Below the pieces are notes generated by a model. That model saw only the letters and a list, made by a program, of their open reading frames with translations, was not told where the DNA came from and did no database searches. The position numbers were made by a program, and so were the translations under genes. From Selenomonadales bacterium 4137-cl (GTDB lineage Bacteria; Bacillota; Negativicutes; Sporomusales; UBA7701), in NCBI GenBank assembly GCA_032334055.1, contig JAUOZS010000001.1, positions 776,001-840,000 of the forward strand: a DNA stretch of 64,000 nt, given 5' to 3'. How positions within the stretch are numbered: position 1 is the stretch's first letter; each line of letters starts with the position of its first letter. This document shows, one piece after another, positions 42,274 through 51,100 of this stretch.

Positions 42274-42597
42274 TTAACTGGTAGTAGGGCAAAATGTGTT
42301 GGCGGCATTGTCGACGCAGTCCCCGGACGGTCCGATGGCGATATCTTCGGCGTTGATTCTCACCAGATCGCCTTCGTCGAACAGGGTGGGTTCGATCGTT
42401 ACCCTCTCACCGGTGGTGGTGATCAATTCCGGGGGGCAGCTTAGGAGGACGTAAATAAAGCGGTTGTTGTTCGGCGTAAAAGGCGCGGGGGGGAAAACCG
42501 GAGGCGGAGGCTGAAGCAGTCCCTGGTAAACGATTCTATTGTTGGTTACAACTCTAACGCCAGTTGGCAGGGGTTGACGATTTTTTACTTTGGCCAT
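42274..42597 (-). CDS. Small beta-rich protein, cluster member 2
   Basis: 107 residues from ATG 42597 with TTTAGGAGTGATACTAG upstream. Composition is Pro/Asn/Val-rich: TGVRVVTNNRIVYQGLLQPP near the start, NNRFIYVLLSCPPELI in the middle, and DLVRINAEDIAIG near the end, followed by CVDNAANTFCPTTS. The pattern V-x-V...G-L...V-L-L...V-x-I-N-x-E-D-I matches that of the protein at 43408 (LEVTVVLRDFQTLTGRI, FLLLELT, LAINVENILYAG) and more loosely the repeats of the 41366 protein. No catalytic motif. The terminator at 42217 ends its transcript. Confidence 0.55.
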   Translation of the reverse strand: MAKVKNRQPLPTGVRVVTNNRIVYQGLLQPPPPVFPPAPFTPNNNRFIYVLLSCPPELITTTGERVTIEPTLFDEGDLVRINAEDIAIGPSGDCVDNAANTFCPTTS

Positions 42598-42750
42598 CTA
42601 GTATCACTCCTAAAGAATTATAATCGGGCTATATTACTATGTTATGAAACTCGTTATGTAATAGTTACTTGTTTGATTGAGCCCATCTTGGCCAAGCAGG
42701 AAATATATTTTAGGGCGAGAAATAAACCGCATATGTCTGGGGGTGTTGAA

Positions 42751-43359
42751 GTGAGCGGAGTTTTTCGGCAACAGCCTGATAGTTTGCAGCGCCTGGAAAG
42801 GCGAACCGGTCAGGCGGTAGTGGTGCGTTCTGACGGGGGAGAGACAACGGTGGCCGATTTTGTCGCCTGGGAGCGCCGAGGCGATGAGTGGCAGCCTTTT
42901 TTGGCGGCGGCGGCGGTCATTGGCCGGAGCGGGTTTATTTCGGCGGCCGGCAAACATGAGGGCGACGGGGGCACGCCGACTGGCGTATACCCCCTCAGTC
43001 TTGTTTTCGGCTATTCGGCAACAGCCGCCACAGGGATGCCATACCGCCAGATAACCGCAGATGACTGCTGGGTCGACGACCCTGCTTCGCCGCAGTACAA
43101 CACCTGGGTGAGCGGCAAGCCTCAGGCCGCGTCGTGGGAAAAGATGCTCCGGGCTGACGGTCTATACCGCTACGGCGTCGTCGTGGAATATAACACTCGC
43201 CCCGTAATCGCCGGTAAGGGCAGCGCTATTTTCGTCCACCTCTGGCGGGGGCCGGGAGAGCCGACAAGCGGCTGTGTCGCCGTGGCCGAGGTCGATTTGC
43301 TGAAGCTTATCGCCTGGCTGGCGCCTGAAAAGAATCCGGTGATTGTAATCGGTGATTGA
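42751..43359 (+). CDS. L,D-transpeptidase (YkuD) fold protein
   Basis: 202 residues from GTG 42751, with GGGGGTG about 6 nt upstream (ATG 42733 has no site and the longer frame runs into the divergent gene). The YkuD catalytic block is FVHLWRGPGEPTSGCVAVAE, with the His and the nucleophile Cys of H-x(n)-S-x-G-C. VVVEYNTRPVIAGKGSAIF precedes it. There is no signal peptide, so export is unclear; cytoplasmic L,D-transpeptidase-fold proteins are known. It would form or edit 3-3 peptide bonds or act on a related substrate. Divergent from one and convergent with another of the small beta-rich genes. Confidence 0.8.
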   Translation: MSGVFRQQPDSLQRLERRTGQAVVVRSDGGETTVADFVAWERRGDEWQPFLAAAAVIGRSGFISAAGKHEGDGGTPTGVYPLSLVFGYSATAATGMPYRQITADDCWVDDPASPQYNTWVSGKPQAASWEKMLRADGLYRYGVVVEYNTRPVIAGKGSAIFVHLWRGPGEPTSGCVAVAEVDLLKLIAWLAPEKNPVIVIGD

Positions 43360-43365
43360 CAAACA

Positions 43366-43394
43366 AAATCCCCGTCCTACGAGGACGAGGATTT
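43366..43394. terminator. Terminator between L,D-transpeptidase-type gene and the 43408 gene
   Basis: AAATCCCCGTCCT and AGGACGAGGATTT around a 3-nt loop, with one mismatch. T-rich on the minus side, so best placed for the minus-strand gene; probably bidirectional. Confidence 0.8.
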
Positions 43395-43407
43395 GGCCAG
43401 CAATTGC

Positions 43408-43881
43408 TTACAGAGTGATTGTGATCGGAACTTCGCAGAAGGTTGCACTCGGACCGGCGTAAAGTATGTTTTCGACGTTAATCGCCAGGCAGGCGCCAAC
43501 AGGGAAGGTCGTTCCCAATGCGGCCAGGGTGACTCCCGTTACTGCTCCTCCGGTAATTATGCAGGTAACGGAACTCAAGCTCGCCGCCGCCGCCGTTCTT
43601 GTGAGCTCCAGCAGGAGAAACTTGGTATCTTCTTCGATTTCCACATCGACGTCAACTTTGGGCGGTTCGCAGCACTTAGGCTCTTTGTGGTCCTTGTCGT
43701 CTTTATGGCCTTTCTTGAAGGGGTCGCCGCTCATGTCTTTGATATAGTCGTCCCATGTGAAGCGCTCGCCCAGAACTCCTCTGATCCTGCCTGTAAGAGT
43801 CTGAAAATCGCGAAGAACCACTGTTACTTCAAGGCAACCAGTGAAATCCAACCCGTGCGGGAAACCTTTTGGTTTACTCAT
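43408..43881 (-). CDS. Small beta-rich protein with charged His/Lys/Asp linker, cluster member 3
   Basis: 157 residues from ATG 43881 with AAGGAGCGAC upstream. N-terminal strand pair: GCLEVTVVLRDFQTLTGRIR. A very charged linker KKGHKDDKDHKEPKCCEPPK holds three His, two Cys and many Lys/Asp, a possible metal-binding tether. Then a beta-rich second half (KFLLLELTRTAAAASLSSVT; LAINVENILYAG). The layout resembles proteins at 42274 and 41366. No signal peptide. Such linkers occur in spore coat or exosporium proteins of Firmicutes, but there is no direct evidence for that here. Confidence 0.55.
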   Translation of the reverse strand: MSKPKGFPHGLDFTGCLEVTVVLRDFQTLTGRIRGVLGERFTWDDYIKDMSGDPFKKGHKDDKDHKEPKCCEPPKVDVDVEIEEDTKFLLLELTRTAAAASLSSVTCIITGGAVTGVTLAALGTTFPVGACLAINVENILYAGPSATFCEVPITITL

Positions 43882-44026
43882 GTTTGTCGCTCCTTTTTTG
43901 CTTATTCAGCTCGCGCCTAATGCATAATATGCAAGTTGTTATGGAAAGGTTACCTAAAGAGTTTACCTGGCGGGGACGGTGGGTGGTCGCCGGACTCGTT
44001 TGCCGGAAAAGAGTTTTGGATGCTGC

Positions 44027-44055
44027 TTGCTTTTTTTGGTATATTGTGATATGAT
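44027..44055 (+). promoter_or_regulatory. Promoter of the T-box/pheA-aroF operon
   Basis: TTGCTT at 44027-44032, 17 nt, TATGAT at 44050-44055. Transcription would begin near 44062, about 50 nt ahead of the T-box stem I. Confidence 0.75.
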
Positions 44056-44109
44056 CGTTTTCAACAACCATACAGCGTAAAAACCGTGAACAGGAAAAGT
44101 AGGCGTGGC

Positions 44110-44349
44110 GCCTTGTCGCAGAGAGCCGGGGTTGGTGGGAGCCCGGTACGGGTAAAATGCCGAAGTTCTCCTGGGAGTTGCAAGCTGAAGCCCGCACGGG
44201 TGGTAGGTGATGCCGGGAACCTTCGCCGTTACAAGAAGGGGGGTATCGGTTTCGGCCCGTACCCTCGGAGGTGACCCGCCGTTTGGCGGGTAACAAAGGT
44301 GGTACCGCGAGTTAAGCCCTCGTCCTTTACGGACGAGGGCTTTGTTTTT
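44110..44349 (+). ncRNA. T-box leader, Phe (UUC) specifier
   Basis: Stem I closes with CTTGT (44112-44116) and ACAAG (44231-44235), and the 3' side of its internal loop holds GGGAACC-TTC-GCC with TTC at 44222-44224. The T-box AAAGGTGGTACCGCG is at 44295-44309. The terminator AAGCCCTCGTCC/GGACGAGGGCTT with T-run (44314-44349) follows. Uncharged tRNA-Phe should pair with both and allow read-through into pheA-aroF. Confidence 0.93.
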
Positions 44350-44392
44350 TTCCAGTGCAGGATCCCGATCAGTACTGAAGGAGGAGATCACA

Positions 44393-45265
44393 GTGTCAAT
44401 AATCAACGCTTTGCCGGCATCCGAGCCCACAGTCGCCTACCTCGGTCCCCGCGGCACTTTCAGCGAGGAAATCGCGCTCAGTTTTTACCGGGGAGTTGAG
44501 GGCTGCTTTACGCCGTACGAGAGAATCGATGCGGTGATTCGGGCCGTGGCCGACGGTGAGGCGGCCGAGGGCATAGTACCGGTGGAGAATTCCCTTGACG
44601 GCTCAGTAAACATTACCCTCGATACCCTGGCCCATGAAGTCGATCTCCGCGTCGTCAAGGAGATGGTGCTGCCCATCAGACACAATTTGCTGGCAAGGGC
44701 CGATACCAAGCACATCAATGTTATCCTTTCCCACCCCCAGGCGCTTGCTCAGTGCCGCAACTACCTGCGCGAGCACTACCCCGGCGCCGAGCTGGTCGCG
44801 GTCGAGAGCACGGCGGCGGCCGCCTATCAGGTGGCCAGCGGCGCTAAGAATACTGCCGCCATCGGCAGCCTGCGGGCAGCAAGGCTTTATAATCTCGCGG
44901 TGCCGGCGGTGGACATCCAGGACAACCCGAATAACAGTACGCGCTTCATCGTTCTCGCGCGCGACGCGGCGGCTCCGGCGGGGCCGAATTGCAAGACTTC
45001 CGTAATATGCCAGATAAACGGCGAGAAGCCGGGTAGTTTGTACGAGATTCTCGGTGAATTCGCCCGCCGCCAGGTCAATCTGACGAAAATCGAGTCCCGG
45101 CCCGCCCGTACCGGCCTCGGATTATATATTTTCTTCCTGGATGCCGAAGGCAGCCTGGAGGACGGGAACGTCCGCGCCGCGGTCGAGGCGGTCCGCGAGA
45201 GAAGCATTTGGTTCAAGAGCCTCGGTTCGTATCCTATATGCCTGGTGAAACATAAGGCCGAGTGA
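44393..45265 (+). CDS. pheA: Prephenate dehydratase
   Basis: 290 residues from GTG 44393, with GAAGGAGGAGA as ribosome site; the longer frame from 44342 crosses the T-box terminator. The catalytic domain begins [17 protein letters not shown] and has [12 protein letters not shown] and [10 protein letters not shown], the Thr-Arg-Phe active-site motif. The C-terminal ACT domain (~200-285) has [20 protein letters not shown] and KIESRPA, the Phe-binding site, so the enzyme is probably feedback-inhibited. Makes phenylpyruvate. Monofunctional (no chorismate mutase domain). Coupled to aroF 11 nt downstream and controlled by the Phe T-box. Confidence 0.95.
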   Translation: MSIINALPASEPTVAYLGPRGTFSEEIALSFYRGVEGCFTPYERIDAVIRAVADGEAAEGIVPVENSLDGSVNITLDTLAHEVDLRVVKEMVLPIRHNLLARADTKHINVILSHPQALAQCRNYLREHYPGAELVAVESTAAAAYQVASGAKNTAAIGSLRAARLYNLAVPAVDIQDNPNNSTRFIVLARDAAAPAGPNCKTSVICQINGEKPGSLYEILGEFARRQVNLTKIESRPARTGLGLYIFFLDAEGSLEDGNVRAAVEAVRERSIWFKSLGSYPICLVKHKAE

Positions 45266-45276
45266 GGAGGATTGCC

Positions 45277-46290
45277 ATGGTAATCGTAATGAGACCCGAC
45301 GCCGTCGACGGTCAAGTCCGCCACGTGGTCAACCGCATTGAGGCGGCCGGTCTTGCAACCTGCCTGTCGCGCGGACAGGAGAGGATACTGATCGGCATCG
45401 TCGGGGATAAACGGCTGATCGCAACTCTGCCGGTGGAGGTTTTTCCGGGCGTGGAAAAGGTTCTGCCGGTTACCGATAGCTATAAGTTGGCCAGCCGGCA
45501 GTTCCGCCCCGCATCGACGGTTATCGATGTCGGCGGTGTGGAGGTCGGCGGTGGACGCCTGGTGGTCATGGCCGGGCCGTGTGCCGTGGAAAGCCGCGCG
45601 CAGTTGCTCGAAGCGGCCGAGATAGCCCGCGAGGGCGGCGCTCAGTTCCTGCGGGGCGGGGCGTTCAAGCCGCGCACATCGCCGTATTCGTTCCAGGGGC
45701 TGGAGCGCCAGGGGCTGGAGTATCTGGCCGAGGCCCGGGAGGCTACCGGCCTGAAAATAGTAACCGAGGTCGTTGACGTGACCTCGGTGGCGATGGTGGC
45801 GGAATATGCGGATGTGCTGCAGATCGGCGCCCGCAACATGCAGAACTTCAAACTGCTGCAGGCGGTCGGCCAGGCGGGCAAGCCGGTGCTCCTCAAACGG
45901 GGGATAGCGGCTACCATCAGCGAATGGCTGCACGCCGCCGAATATATCCTCAGTGAGGGTAATTACCAGGTCATGCTCTGTGAACGCGGTATCCGCACTT
46001 TCGAGGAATACACGCGCAATACCCTGGATTTAAGCGCTGTCGTGGCTGCGAAGAAGCTCAGCCATCTACCGGTCGTGGTCGACCCAAGCCACGGCACCGG
46101 TCGCCGCGAACTCGTCGGGCCGATGGCGATGGCCGCCGTGGCCGCAGGCGCCGACGGTCTGATGGTCGAGATGCACCCCAATCCGGCGACGGCTCTTTCC
46201 GATGGGCCTCAGTCGCTAAATCCCGAACAATACCGGGAACTGATGGCGGCGGTGTTTTCGCTGGCCGATTTTCTCCGCCCGGCGGTGTAA
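45277..46290 (+). CDS. aroF: 3-deoxy-7-phosphoheptulonate synthase, AroA(I-beta) type
   Basis: 337 residues from ATG 45277, GAGGAGG 6 nt upstream (GTG 45262 overlaps that site). The first ~70 residues are the ferredoxin-like regulatory domain common in this subclass ([20 protein letters not shown]). The barrel follows: [44 protein letters not shown] and [15 protein letters not shown], which supply PEP and metal ligands. First step of the shikimate pathway, linked here to Phe supply by the shared T-box. The next gene on the other strand ends one base after its stop. Confidence 0.95.
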   Translation: MVIVMRPDAVDGQVRHVVNRIEAAGLATCLSRGQERILIGIVGDKRLIATLPVEVFPGVEKVLPVTDSYKLASRQFRPASTVIDVGGVEVGGGRLVVMAGPCAVESRAQLLEAAEIAREGGAQFLRGGAFKPRTSPYSFQGLERQGLEYLAEAREATGLKIVTEVVDVTSVAMVAEYADVLQIGARNMQNFKLLQAVGQAGKPVLLKRGIAATISEWLHAAEYILSEGNYQVMLCERGIRTFEEYTRNTLDLSAVVAAKKLSHLPVVVDPSHGTGRRELVGPMAMAAVAAGADGLMVEMHPNPATALSDGPQSLNPEQYRELMAAVFSLADFLRPAV

Positions 46291-47355
46291 CTAGCGGATT
46301 ACGTGATGGATGCGGAGCTCGGGGTCGTCGGCCAGGTCGAGGACTGCGCCGCTCGTAAGCTGAACGATCGAGCGCGAGGGCGACACCGAATTGAGGTATA
46401 CGACCCGGGCTTCGCGGCCGTCGTTTAAGGCGACGATATTGCCGGAGAGGAAGTTGAGCATTCGGCCGGAGAAAAGCAGGCATATTTCCGGGTCGGCCCG
46501 GTGCTTGGCGTCGTTTATCATTTCCAGGCCCGAATAGGGACTGTAAACGGTGGACGGTTCGCGGTTAATGGTGAGGGCCTCGTCGTAGATGTCGGCGACG
46601 GCGACGATTTTGGCATATGGATGGATTTTTTCCCCCGGCAGGCTGAGAGGGTAGCCGCTGCGGTCGTTGCGCTCATGGTGCTGGGCGATGCCGGCTTTCA
46701 CGCTGTCCGCGAGGTCGAGGCTCTTGACGAGCTCGAAGCCGTAGCGGACATGCTGTTTGTAATGGTCGTAGTCATTCGGTGGCAGCAGGTTGGTGCGATG
46801 AAGAATTGCTTGCGGGAGCTGGGATTTGCCGACGTCGTGAAGCAGGCCGGCTAAGGATACGGCGTTGACCACTTCCGGCGGATAGTTCATCCAGGTGGCG
46901 ATAAGGGCGGCGATGACGCCGACGTTGACGCTGTGCTGGAAGGTGGCGTCGTCGCAGGGAGGCAGGTCGTAAAGCCGGTCGACGACATTGCCGGCAGCCT
47001 GCACGCCTGAAGCCAGTTCGTCGGCGGTGGCGGTGAACGCTTCCAGGGGGACTTCCTGATTGTCGCGCAGGGTTGAAAACGCCCGCTGCACAACACTGAC
47101 CGACTTATTGTAGCTGTTGACGAATTGCTCGACTTCCCTGCTGATGATAGGGTTGACTGACGCTTCGCTGACTATATTGACAGTTGTGATTTGCCAGTTT
47201 CTCAGCTTGTTGATGGTGTGACTGCTGACAATGGTGCCTGCTCCGGCCAAAACGGCGCCGTCTCCTGAGACGAGGTCCTGGGAGAGTTCCATTCCCGGAA
47301 CGAGCTGGTCGACGTGAAGTTGTACCGTCCGGCGGGTGGTCACCCTTTGCGTCAT
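46291..47355 (-). CDS. HD-GYP domain protein (cyclic-di-GMP phosphodiesterase type)
   Basis: 354 residues from ATG 47355. An N-terminal ~100-residue segment (VDQLVPGMELSQDLVSGDGA; IVSSHTINKLRNWQI) is the module often found ahead of HD-GYP. The HD domain has HSVNVGVIAALIATW, LLHDVGKSQLP, HVRYGFELVKS, AQHHERNDRSGYP (the HHE..DGxGYP signature with an Arg-Ser variant in place of Asp-Gly/Gly) and VAVADIYDEAL. Such proteins degrade c-di-GMP to pGpG/GMP. The NDRSGYP variant still retains Gly-Tyr-Pro. Convergent with aroF with no spacer, so antisense effects are possible. Confidence 0.9.
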   Translation of the reverse strand: MTQRVTTRRTVQLHVDQLVPGMELSQDLVSGDGAVLAGAGTIVSSHTINKLRNWQITTVNIVSEASVNPIISREVEQFVNSYNKSVSVVQRAFSTLRDNQEVPLEAFTATADELASGVQAAGNVVDRLYDLPPCDDATFQHSVNVGVIAALIATWMNYPPEVVNAVSLAGLLHDVGKSQLPQAILHRTNLLPPNDYDHYKQHVRYGFELVKSLDLADSVKAGIAQHHERNDRSGYPLSLPGEKIHPYAKIVAVADIYDEALTINREPSTVYSPYSGLEMINDAKHRADPEICLLFSGRMLNFLSGNIVALNDGREARVVYLNSVSPSRSIVQLTSGAVLDLADDPELRIHHVIR

Positions 47356-47575
47356 TCACATTTTCCCTTCAGAAAAAATGCCTGTTTATGGTAAATACGA
47401 CGGTGATGCGATTTTTTCCTTTTGTTGTTCCTGGCGGAAGGTTAATTTTTCGTGAAGATATGACAAATTCATCTTTAGGTTGGTTATCCTCTCTGGCAGG
47501 GATTATCGCGCATGGAAAAGAAGATAATAAGAAATATTAGGTAATGCGTCAAAATAGTTCAGGGAGGTGACGGTA

Positions 47576-47836
47576 ATGACCAACTGCTCGACGATTATGG
47601 CTATTCTTCAGGAGAATCGCGTCGAGACCGCCCCGAAGGTACAGGATGTTCTCACCGAATTCGGCTGCTTTATCAGGGTTAGGCTCGGGTTGCATGACGC
47701 CGCTCTCGACAAGTGCACCAACACCGGCCTCATCCTTCTCCAACTGTGCGGTGAGGACATCCCGGTGCAAGACCTGGAGAACAAGCTCGGCGCGATCCCG
47801 AACGTCAAGGTGAAGACGATGAGCCTGGATTTCTAA
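47576..47836 (+). CDS. TM1266-type (iron-only hydrogenase system) regulator-like protein
   Basis: 86 residues from ATG 47576 with GGGAGGTG about 7 nt upstream. The sequence VQDVLTEFGCFIRVRLGLHD, then TGLILLQLCGEDIPVQDLEN and VKVKTMSLDF, follows the ACT/NikR-like pattern of small proteins first seen beside [FeFe]-hydrogenase maturation genes (TM1266). In such clusters it is called a putative hydrogenase regulator. No hydrogenase or maturase gene lies in the window; the ferredoxin-type gene downstream may be its context. Role not established. Confidence 0.75.
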   Translation: MTNCSTIMAILQENRVETAPKVQDVLTEFGCFIRVRLGLHDAALDKCTNTGLILLQLCGEDIPVQDLENKLGAIPNVKVKTMSLDF

Positions 47837-47971
47837 GTTGCCCCAGCCGCCGGAATGCCGCGGGTACATGTGCCCGCGGCTTCTCGCTGTGGACGGTTGA
47901 GCCGCCTTGACAAATGCAGGAAGAGTATATATGATTTGGAGAAAACAGAAAACAAACGCGAGGTGTTCAAA

Positions 47972-49045
47972 TTGACTGCCAAAGTGTTTTTTCTCCCCGT
48001 GACCGACGGTCTGCCGGTGCCTGAGCAGGCGGCTGCCATGGACAAAGTCTACCGGGCCGCCGGTGCCGAGACCGCCATCGCCGCCAAGGATTTCGTAGCC
48101 ATCAAGCTTCATGTCGGCGAAAAGAAGAACACGACCCATATCAAGCCGGAGCTTATCAAGCTGCTTGTCGACAGGGTCAAGGATAAAGGCGGCGTCCCCT
48201 TTCTCACCGAAACTTCGACTCTCTACAAAGGCGAGCGCGAGAACGCCGTCAAGCACATCCTCCATGCCCACCGCCACGGTTTCGGCATCGACAACGTCGG
48301 CGCGCCCTTCATAATGGCCGACGGGTTGACCGGCAACACCGAATACGAGGTGGCGATTGACGGCGAACTGCACAAAAGCGTCAAAGTGGCGCGCGAAGTG
48401 ATGAGCGCCGATTCGCTCATCGCCGTGTCCCATCCCACCGGCCATCCGGCCGCCGGTCTGGGCGCCTGCATCAAGAATCTCGGCATGGGTCTGGCGAGCC
48501 GCATGGGCAAGATGCGCCAGCACTCGGCGATGCTGCCAGAGGTGCTGACCGACAAATGCCGTTTCTGCGGCAAATGCATAAAATGGTGTCCTCGCGAGGC
48601 GATTATCGAGAAGGATGGCAAAGCGTACATCATGACGGAAAAATGCATCGGTTGCGGTGAGTGTCTGGCAATGTGCCGCTTCGACGCCGTCAGCTACGAC
48701 TGGGGCGCGGAATCGGGCTTCATGCAGCGCAGCATGGCCGAGCACGCTTTCGGCGCCATCGCCGGCAAAGCGGGCAAGTGCTTCTTTTTCAACGTCATGA
48801 TCGACATGACCAAGGATTGCGACTGTTTTAACGTAGACCAGCGCAAGTTCATCCCCGACATCGGCATCCTCGCCTCCGAAGACCCGGTCGCCATCGACAA
48901 GGCTACCCTTGATCTTACCGCCAAGGCCCACGGCCAGTCGCTGGCAAAAATGGCTTATGCCAAGCATGACGCTATGATCCAGATCGAACACGCCGCCAAG
49001 ATTGGCATGGGTTCCCTCGAATATGAACTGATTGAGGTTAAATGA
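47972..49045 (+). CDS. DUF362 protein with two [4Fe-4S] ferredoxin motifs
   Basis: 357 residues from TTG 47972 with GAGGTG 6 nt upstream; a longer frame from 47855 lacks a site. The N-terminal DUF362 domain spans ~30-185: [32 protein letters not shown], and [15 protein letters not shown] [20 protein letters not shown]. Two ferredoxin motifs lie near 190-230: [16 protein letters not shown] and [16 protein letters not shown]. The rest returns to DUF362-like sequence. Probably a cytoplasmic electron-transfer or metal-handling protein; the reaction is unknown. Follows the TM1266-type gene by 135 nt. Confidence 0.88.
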   Translation: MTAKVFFLPVTDGLPVPEQAAAMDKVYRAAGAETAIAAKDFVAIKLHVGEKKNTTHIKPELIKLLVDRVKDKGGVPFLTETSTLYKGERENAVKHILHAHRHGFGIDNVGAPFIMADGLTGNTEYEVAIDGELHKSVKVAREVMSADSLIAVSHPTGHPAAGLGACIKNLGMGLASRMGKMRQHSAMLPEVLTDKCRFCGKCIKWCPREAIIEKDGKAYIMTEKCIGCGECLAMCRFDAVSYDWGAESGFMQRSMAEHAFGAIAGKAGKCFFFNVMIDMTKDCDCFNVDQRKFIPDIGILASEDPVAIDKATLDLTAKAHGQSLAKMAYAKHDAMIQIEHAAKIGMGSLEYELIEVK

Positions 49046-49055
49046 GGCTGCCAAA

Positions 49056-49532
49056 ATGAAAACCAACGCCGCCCGGATTCTGGACGGGCTCAAGCTAGCC
49101 TACAAGCTCATAGAATATCCAGTGGACGAAAGCGACCTCAGCGCCGAGAGCGTAGCCGCGAAGGTCTGCATGCCGCCGGAGCAGGTATTTAAGACGCTCG
49201 TGGCCAGAGGAGACCGGTCGGGCGTGATACTGGCCTGCATTCCCGGTTCGTTCGAGCTCGACTTAAAGGCCCTGGCCGCGGTCAGCGGCAACAAAAAGGT
49301 CGAGATGGTGCCGCTGAAGGAGGTTCAGCAGCTTACCGGCTATATCCGTGGCGGCGTGTCCCCCATCGGTACCAAGAAACGGTATCCCACCTTTTTCGAC
49401 GAGACCATCCTCGTCTGGCCGGAGATATCGGTGAGCGCCGGCGTGCGCGGCTGCCAGATGGTGCTGACTCCGGAGGACGTCCTGGCGGCGGTGGGCGGCA
49501 AGACCGGCGTAATCGCCCGGGCGAAAACATGA
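49056..49532 (+). CDS. ybaK: YbaK/EbsC-type Cys-tRNA(Pro) deacylase
   Basis: 158 residues from ATG 49056, 10 nt after the previous stop. YbaK fold: [20 protein letters not shown] at the N-terminus, [20 protein letters not shown] (FKTL motif with Lys in the active site) near 45-65, and [20 protein letters not shown] near 100. Hydrolyses Cys-tRNA(Pro) made by error of prolyl-tRNA synthetase. Length is typical. The gene symbol is used for the family, and activity is inferred from the FKTL and GGVSPIG blocks. Confidence 0.88.
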   Translation: MKTNAARILDGLKLAYKLIEYPVDESDLSAESVAAKVCMPPEQVFKTLVARGDRSGVILACIPGSFELDLKALAAVSGNKKVEMVPLKEVQQLTGYIRGGVSPIGTKKRYPTFFDETILVWPEISVSAGVRGCQMVLTPEDVLAAVGGKTGVIARAKT

Positions 49533-49572
49533 CAGGGGGAGCCAGGGCATTCCCCGGAAATAGAGGTGTGAT

Positions 49573-51075
49573 ATGCTGTATCATAGTACCCGCGGCGGCC
49601 GGGAGAAACTGACGGCGGCGGCGGCAATCAAGACCGGCATCGCCCCCGATGGCGGCCTGTTCGTTCCCGAGGCCTTGCCGCAGACCGACAACAGTTATCT
49701 CGCGACGCTTACGCAGCTCGATTATCGGCAACGGGCCGTAAGCATTCTCGAACAGTTTCTCGCCGATTATTCGCGCGAGGAGATAACCGCCTGCGTGGAC
49801 GCCGCCTACGGGGCGGCCAAGTTCGATCACCCGGCCGTTGCCCCGGTCGTCACGCTGGACGATAGCACGCACATGCTCGAACTTTGGCATGGGCCGACCA
49901 GCGCTTTCAAGGATATGGCGCTGCAAATCCTGCCCCAACTGCTGACGCGCGCGCTGACTAAGACCGGGGAAAGGGCCGAGATTGTCATCCTTGTGGCCAC
50001 CTCGGGCGACACCGGCAAGGCGGCCCTTGAGGGTTTCCGGGATGTGGACCGGACCCGCATCGTCGTTTTCTTCCCCCACGAAGGGGTCAGCGAGATGCAG
50101 CGTCTGCAGATGGTCACCCAGGAAGGCGGCAATGTCGCCGTTGTGGCGGTGCGCGGCAATTTCGACGATACCCAGGCGGGAGTTAAGCGGATTTTCGGCG
50201 ACCGTTCGGCCAACGAACAGTTTGCCGCCCACGGCTTCAAGCTGTCCTCCGCCAACTCCATCAACTGGGGACGGCTGCTGCCCCAGATAGTCTATTACTT
50301 CAGCGCTTACGCCGACCTGCTAAAAATGGGGTCGCTCTCCGCCGGGCAGCTAGTGAACTTTGTCGTACCCACCGGCAATTTCGGCAATATCCTTGCCGGT
50401 TATTACGCCAAGCTCATGGGGTTGCCGGTGAACAGGCTGGTTTGCGCGGCCAACGCCAACAACGTACTCACCGATTTCCTCCGCACCGGGGTATACGACC
50501 GCCGGCGCTGTTTCCATAAGACTCTCTCCCCTTCCATGGATATCCTCGTGTCCAGCAACCTGGAGAGGCTGCTCTACCACGTCACCGGCGGCGACTCCGC
50601 CCAGGTTTCGGCATGGATGGGACAACTGAATACTAACGGCGTTTATCGGGTGGAAGGAGAGGCGCTGGCCGCCATTCAGGAGACCTTCTGGTCAGATTGG
50701 GCCGACGACCGGGACACGACCGCCGAAATCAAGGCGGTATACGACCGGTATCGTTATCTCGCCGACCCCCATACCGCGGTTGCCTGCCGTGTCCTGAAAT
50801 CTTACCGCCAAGCAACGGGCGACGAGAATGCCGCCGTCGTTGTTTCCACCGCTAGCCCGTTCAAATTTAACGATAGCGTTCTCGCGGCCCTCTCCGGCCC
50901 GGAGGCGCTTGCCGGCAAATCGGCCTTCGCGGCCGCCAGGGAGCTTTCCCGGCTGACCGGCAGCCCTATGCCGCCATCTCTGGCCGGGCTCGAAAATAAG
51001 GCGGTCAGGCATACGGACGTCTGTGATCCGGCTGGCATGAAGGCGATGGTCGAAAGGGCATTGTTGCAGGAATAG
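49573..51075 (+). CDS. thrC: Threonine synthase
   Basis: 500 residues from ATG 49573 with AGAGGTG upstream. PLP enzyme of the long (bacterial, ~500-residue) type: the N-terminal MLYHSTRGGREKLTAAAAIK is typical, the PLP Lys is in WHGPTSAFKDMALQ near 116, VATSGDTGKAALEG near 139, and VPTGNFGNILAGYYAK near 265 holds the phosphate loop. Converts O-phosphohomoserine to threonine. No other threonine genes adjoin. Same strand as ybaK and pckA. Confidence 0.95.
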   Translation: MLYHSTRGGREKLTAAAAIKTGIAPDGGLFVPEALPQTDNSYLATLTQLDYRQRAVSILEQFLADYSREEITACVDAAYGAAKFDHPAVAPVVTLDDSTHMLELWHGPTSAFKDMALQILPQLLTRALTKTGERAEIVILVATSGDTGKAALEGFRDVDRTRIVVFFPHEGVSEMQRLQMVTQEGGNVAVVAVRGNFDDTQAGVKRIFGDRSANEQFAAHGFKLSSANSINWGRLLPQIVYYFSAYADLLKMGSLSAGQLVNFVVPTGNFGNILAGYYAKLMGLPVNRLVCAANANNVLTDFLRTGVYDRRRCFHKTLSPSMDILVSSNLERLLYHVTGGDSAQVSAWMGQLNTNGVYRVEGEALAAIQETFWSDWADDRDTTAEIKAVYDRYRYLADPHTAVACRVLKSYRQATGDENAAVVVSTASPFKFNDSVLAALSGPEALAGKSAFAAARELSRLTGSPMPPSLAGLENKAVRHTDVCDPAGMKAMVERALLQE

Positions 51076-51100
51076 ATAGAAGGAAGATAGGGGAGACGGA

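Noticed and set aside
43393..43920. 175-codon plus-strand frame
   Set aside because: Antisense to the 43408 gene and starting inside a terminator hairpin; no ribosome site.
47549..49093. 514-codon open frame on the minus strand
   Set aside because: It lies antisense to the TM1266-type, DUF362-ferredoxin and YbaK genes, whose motifs are clear on the plus strand. GC-rich third positions suppress stops on the other strand.
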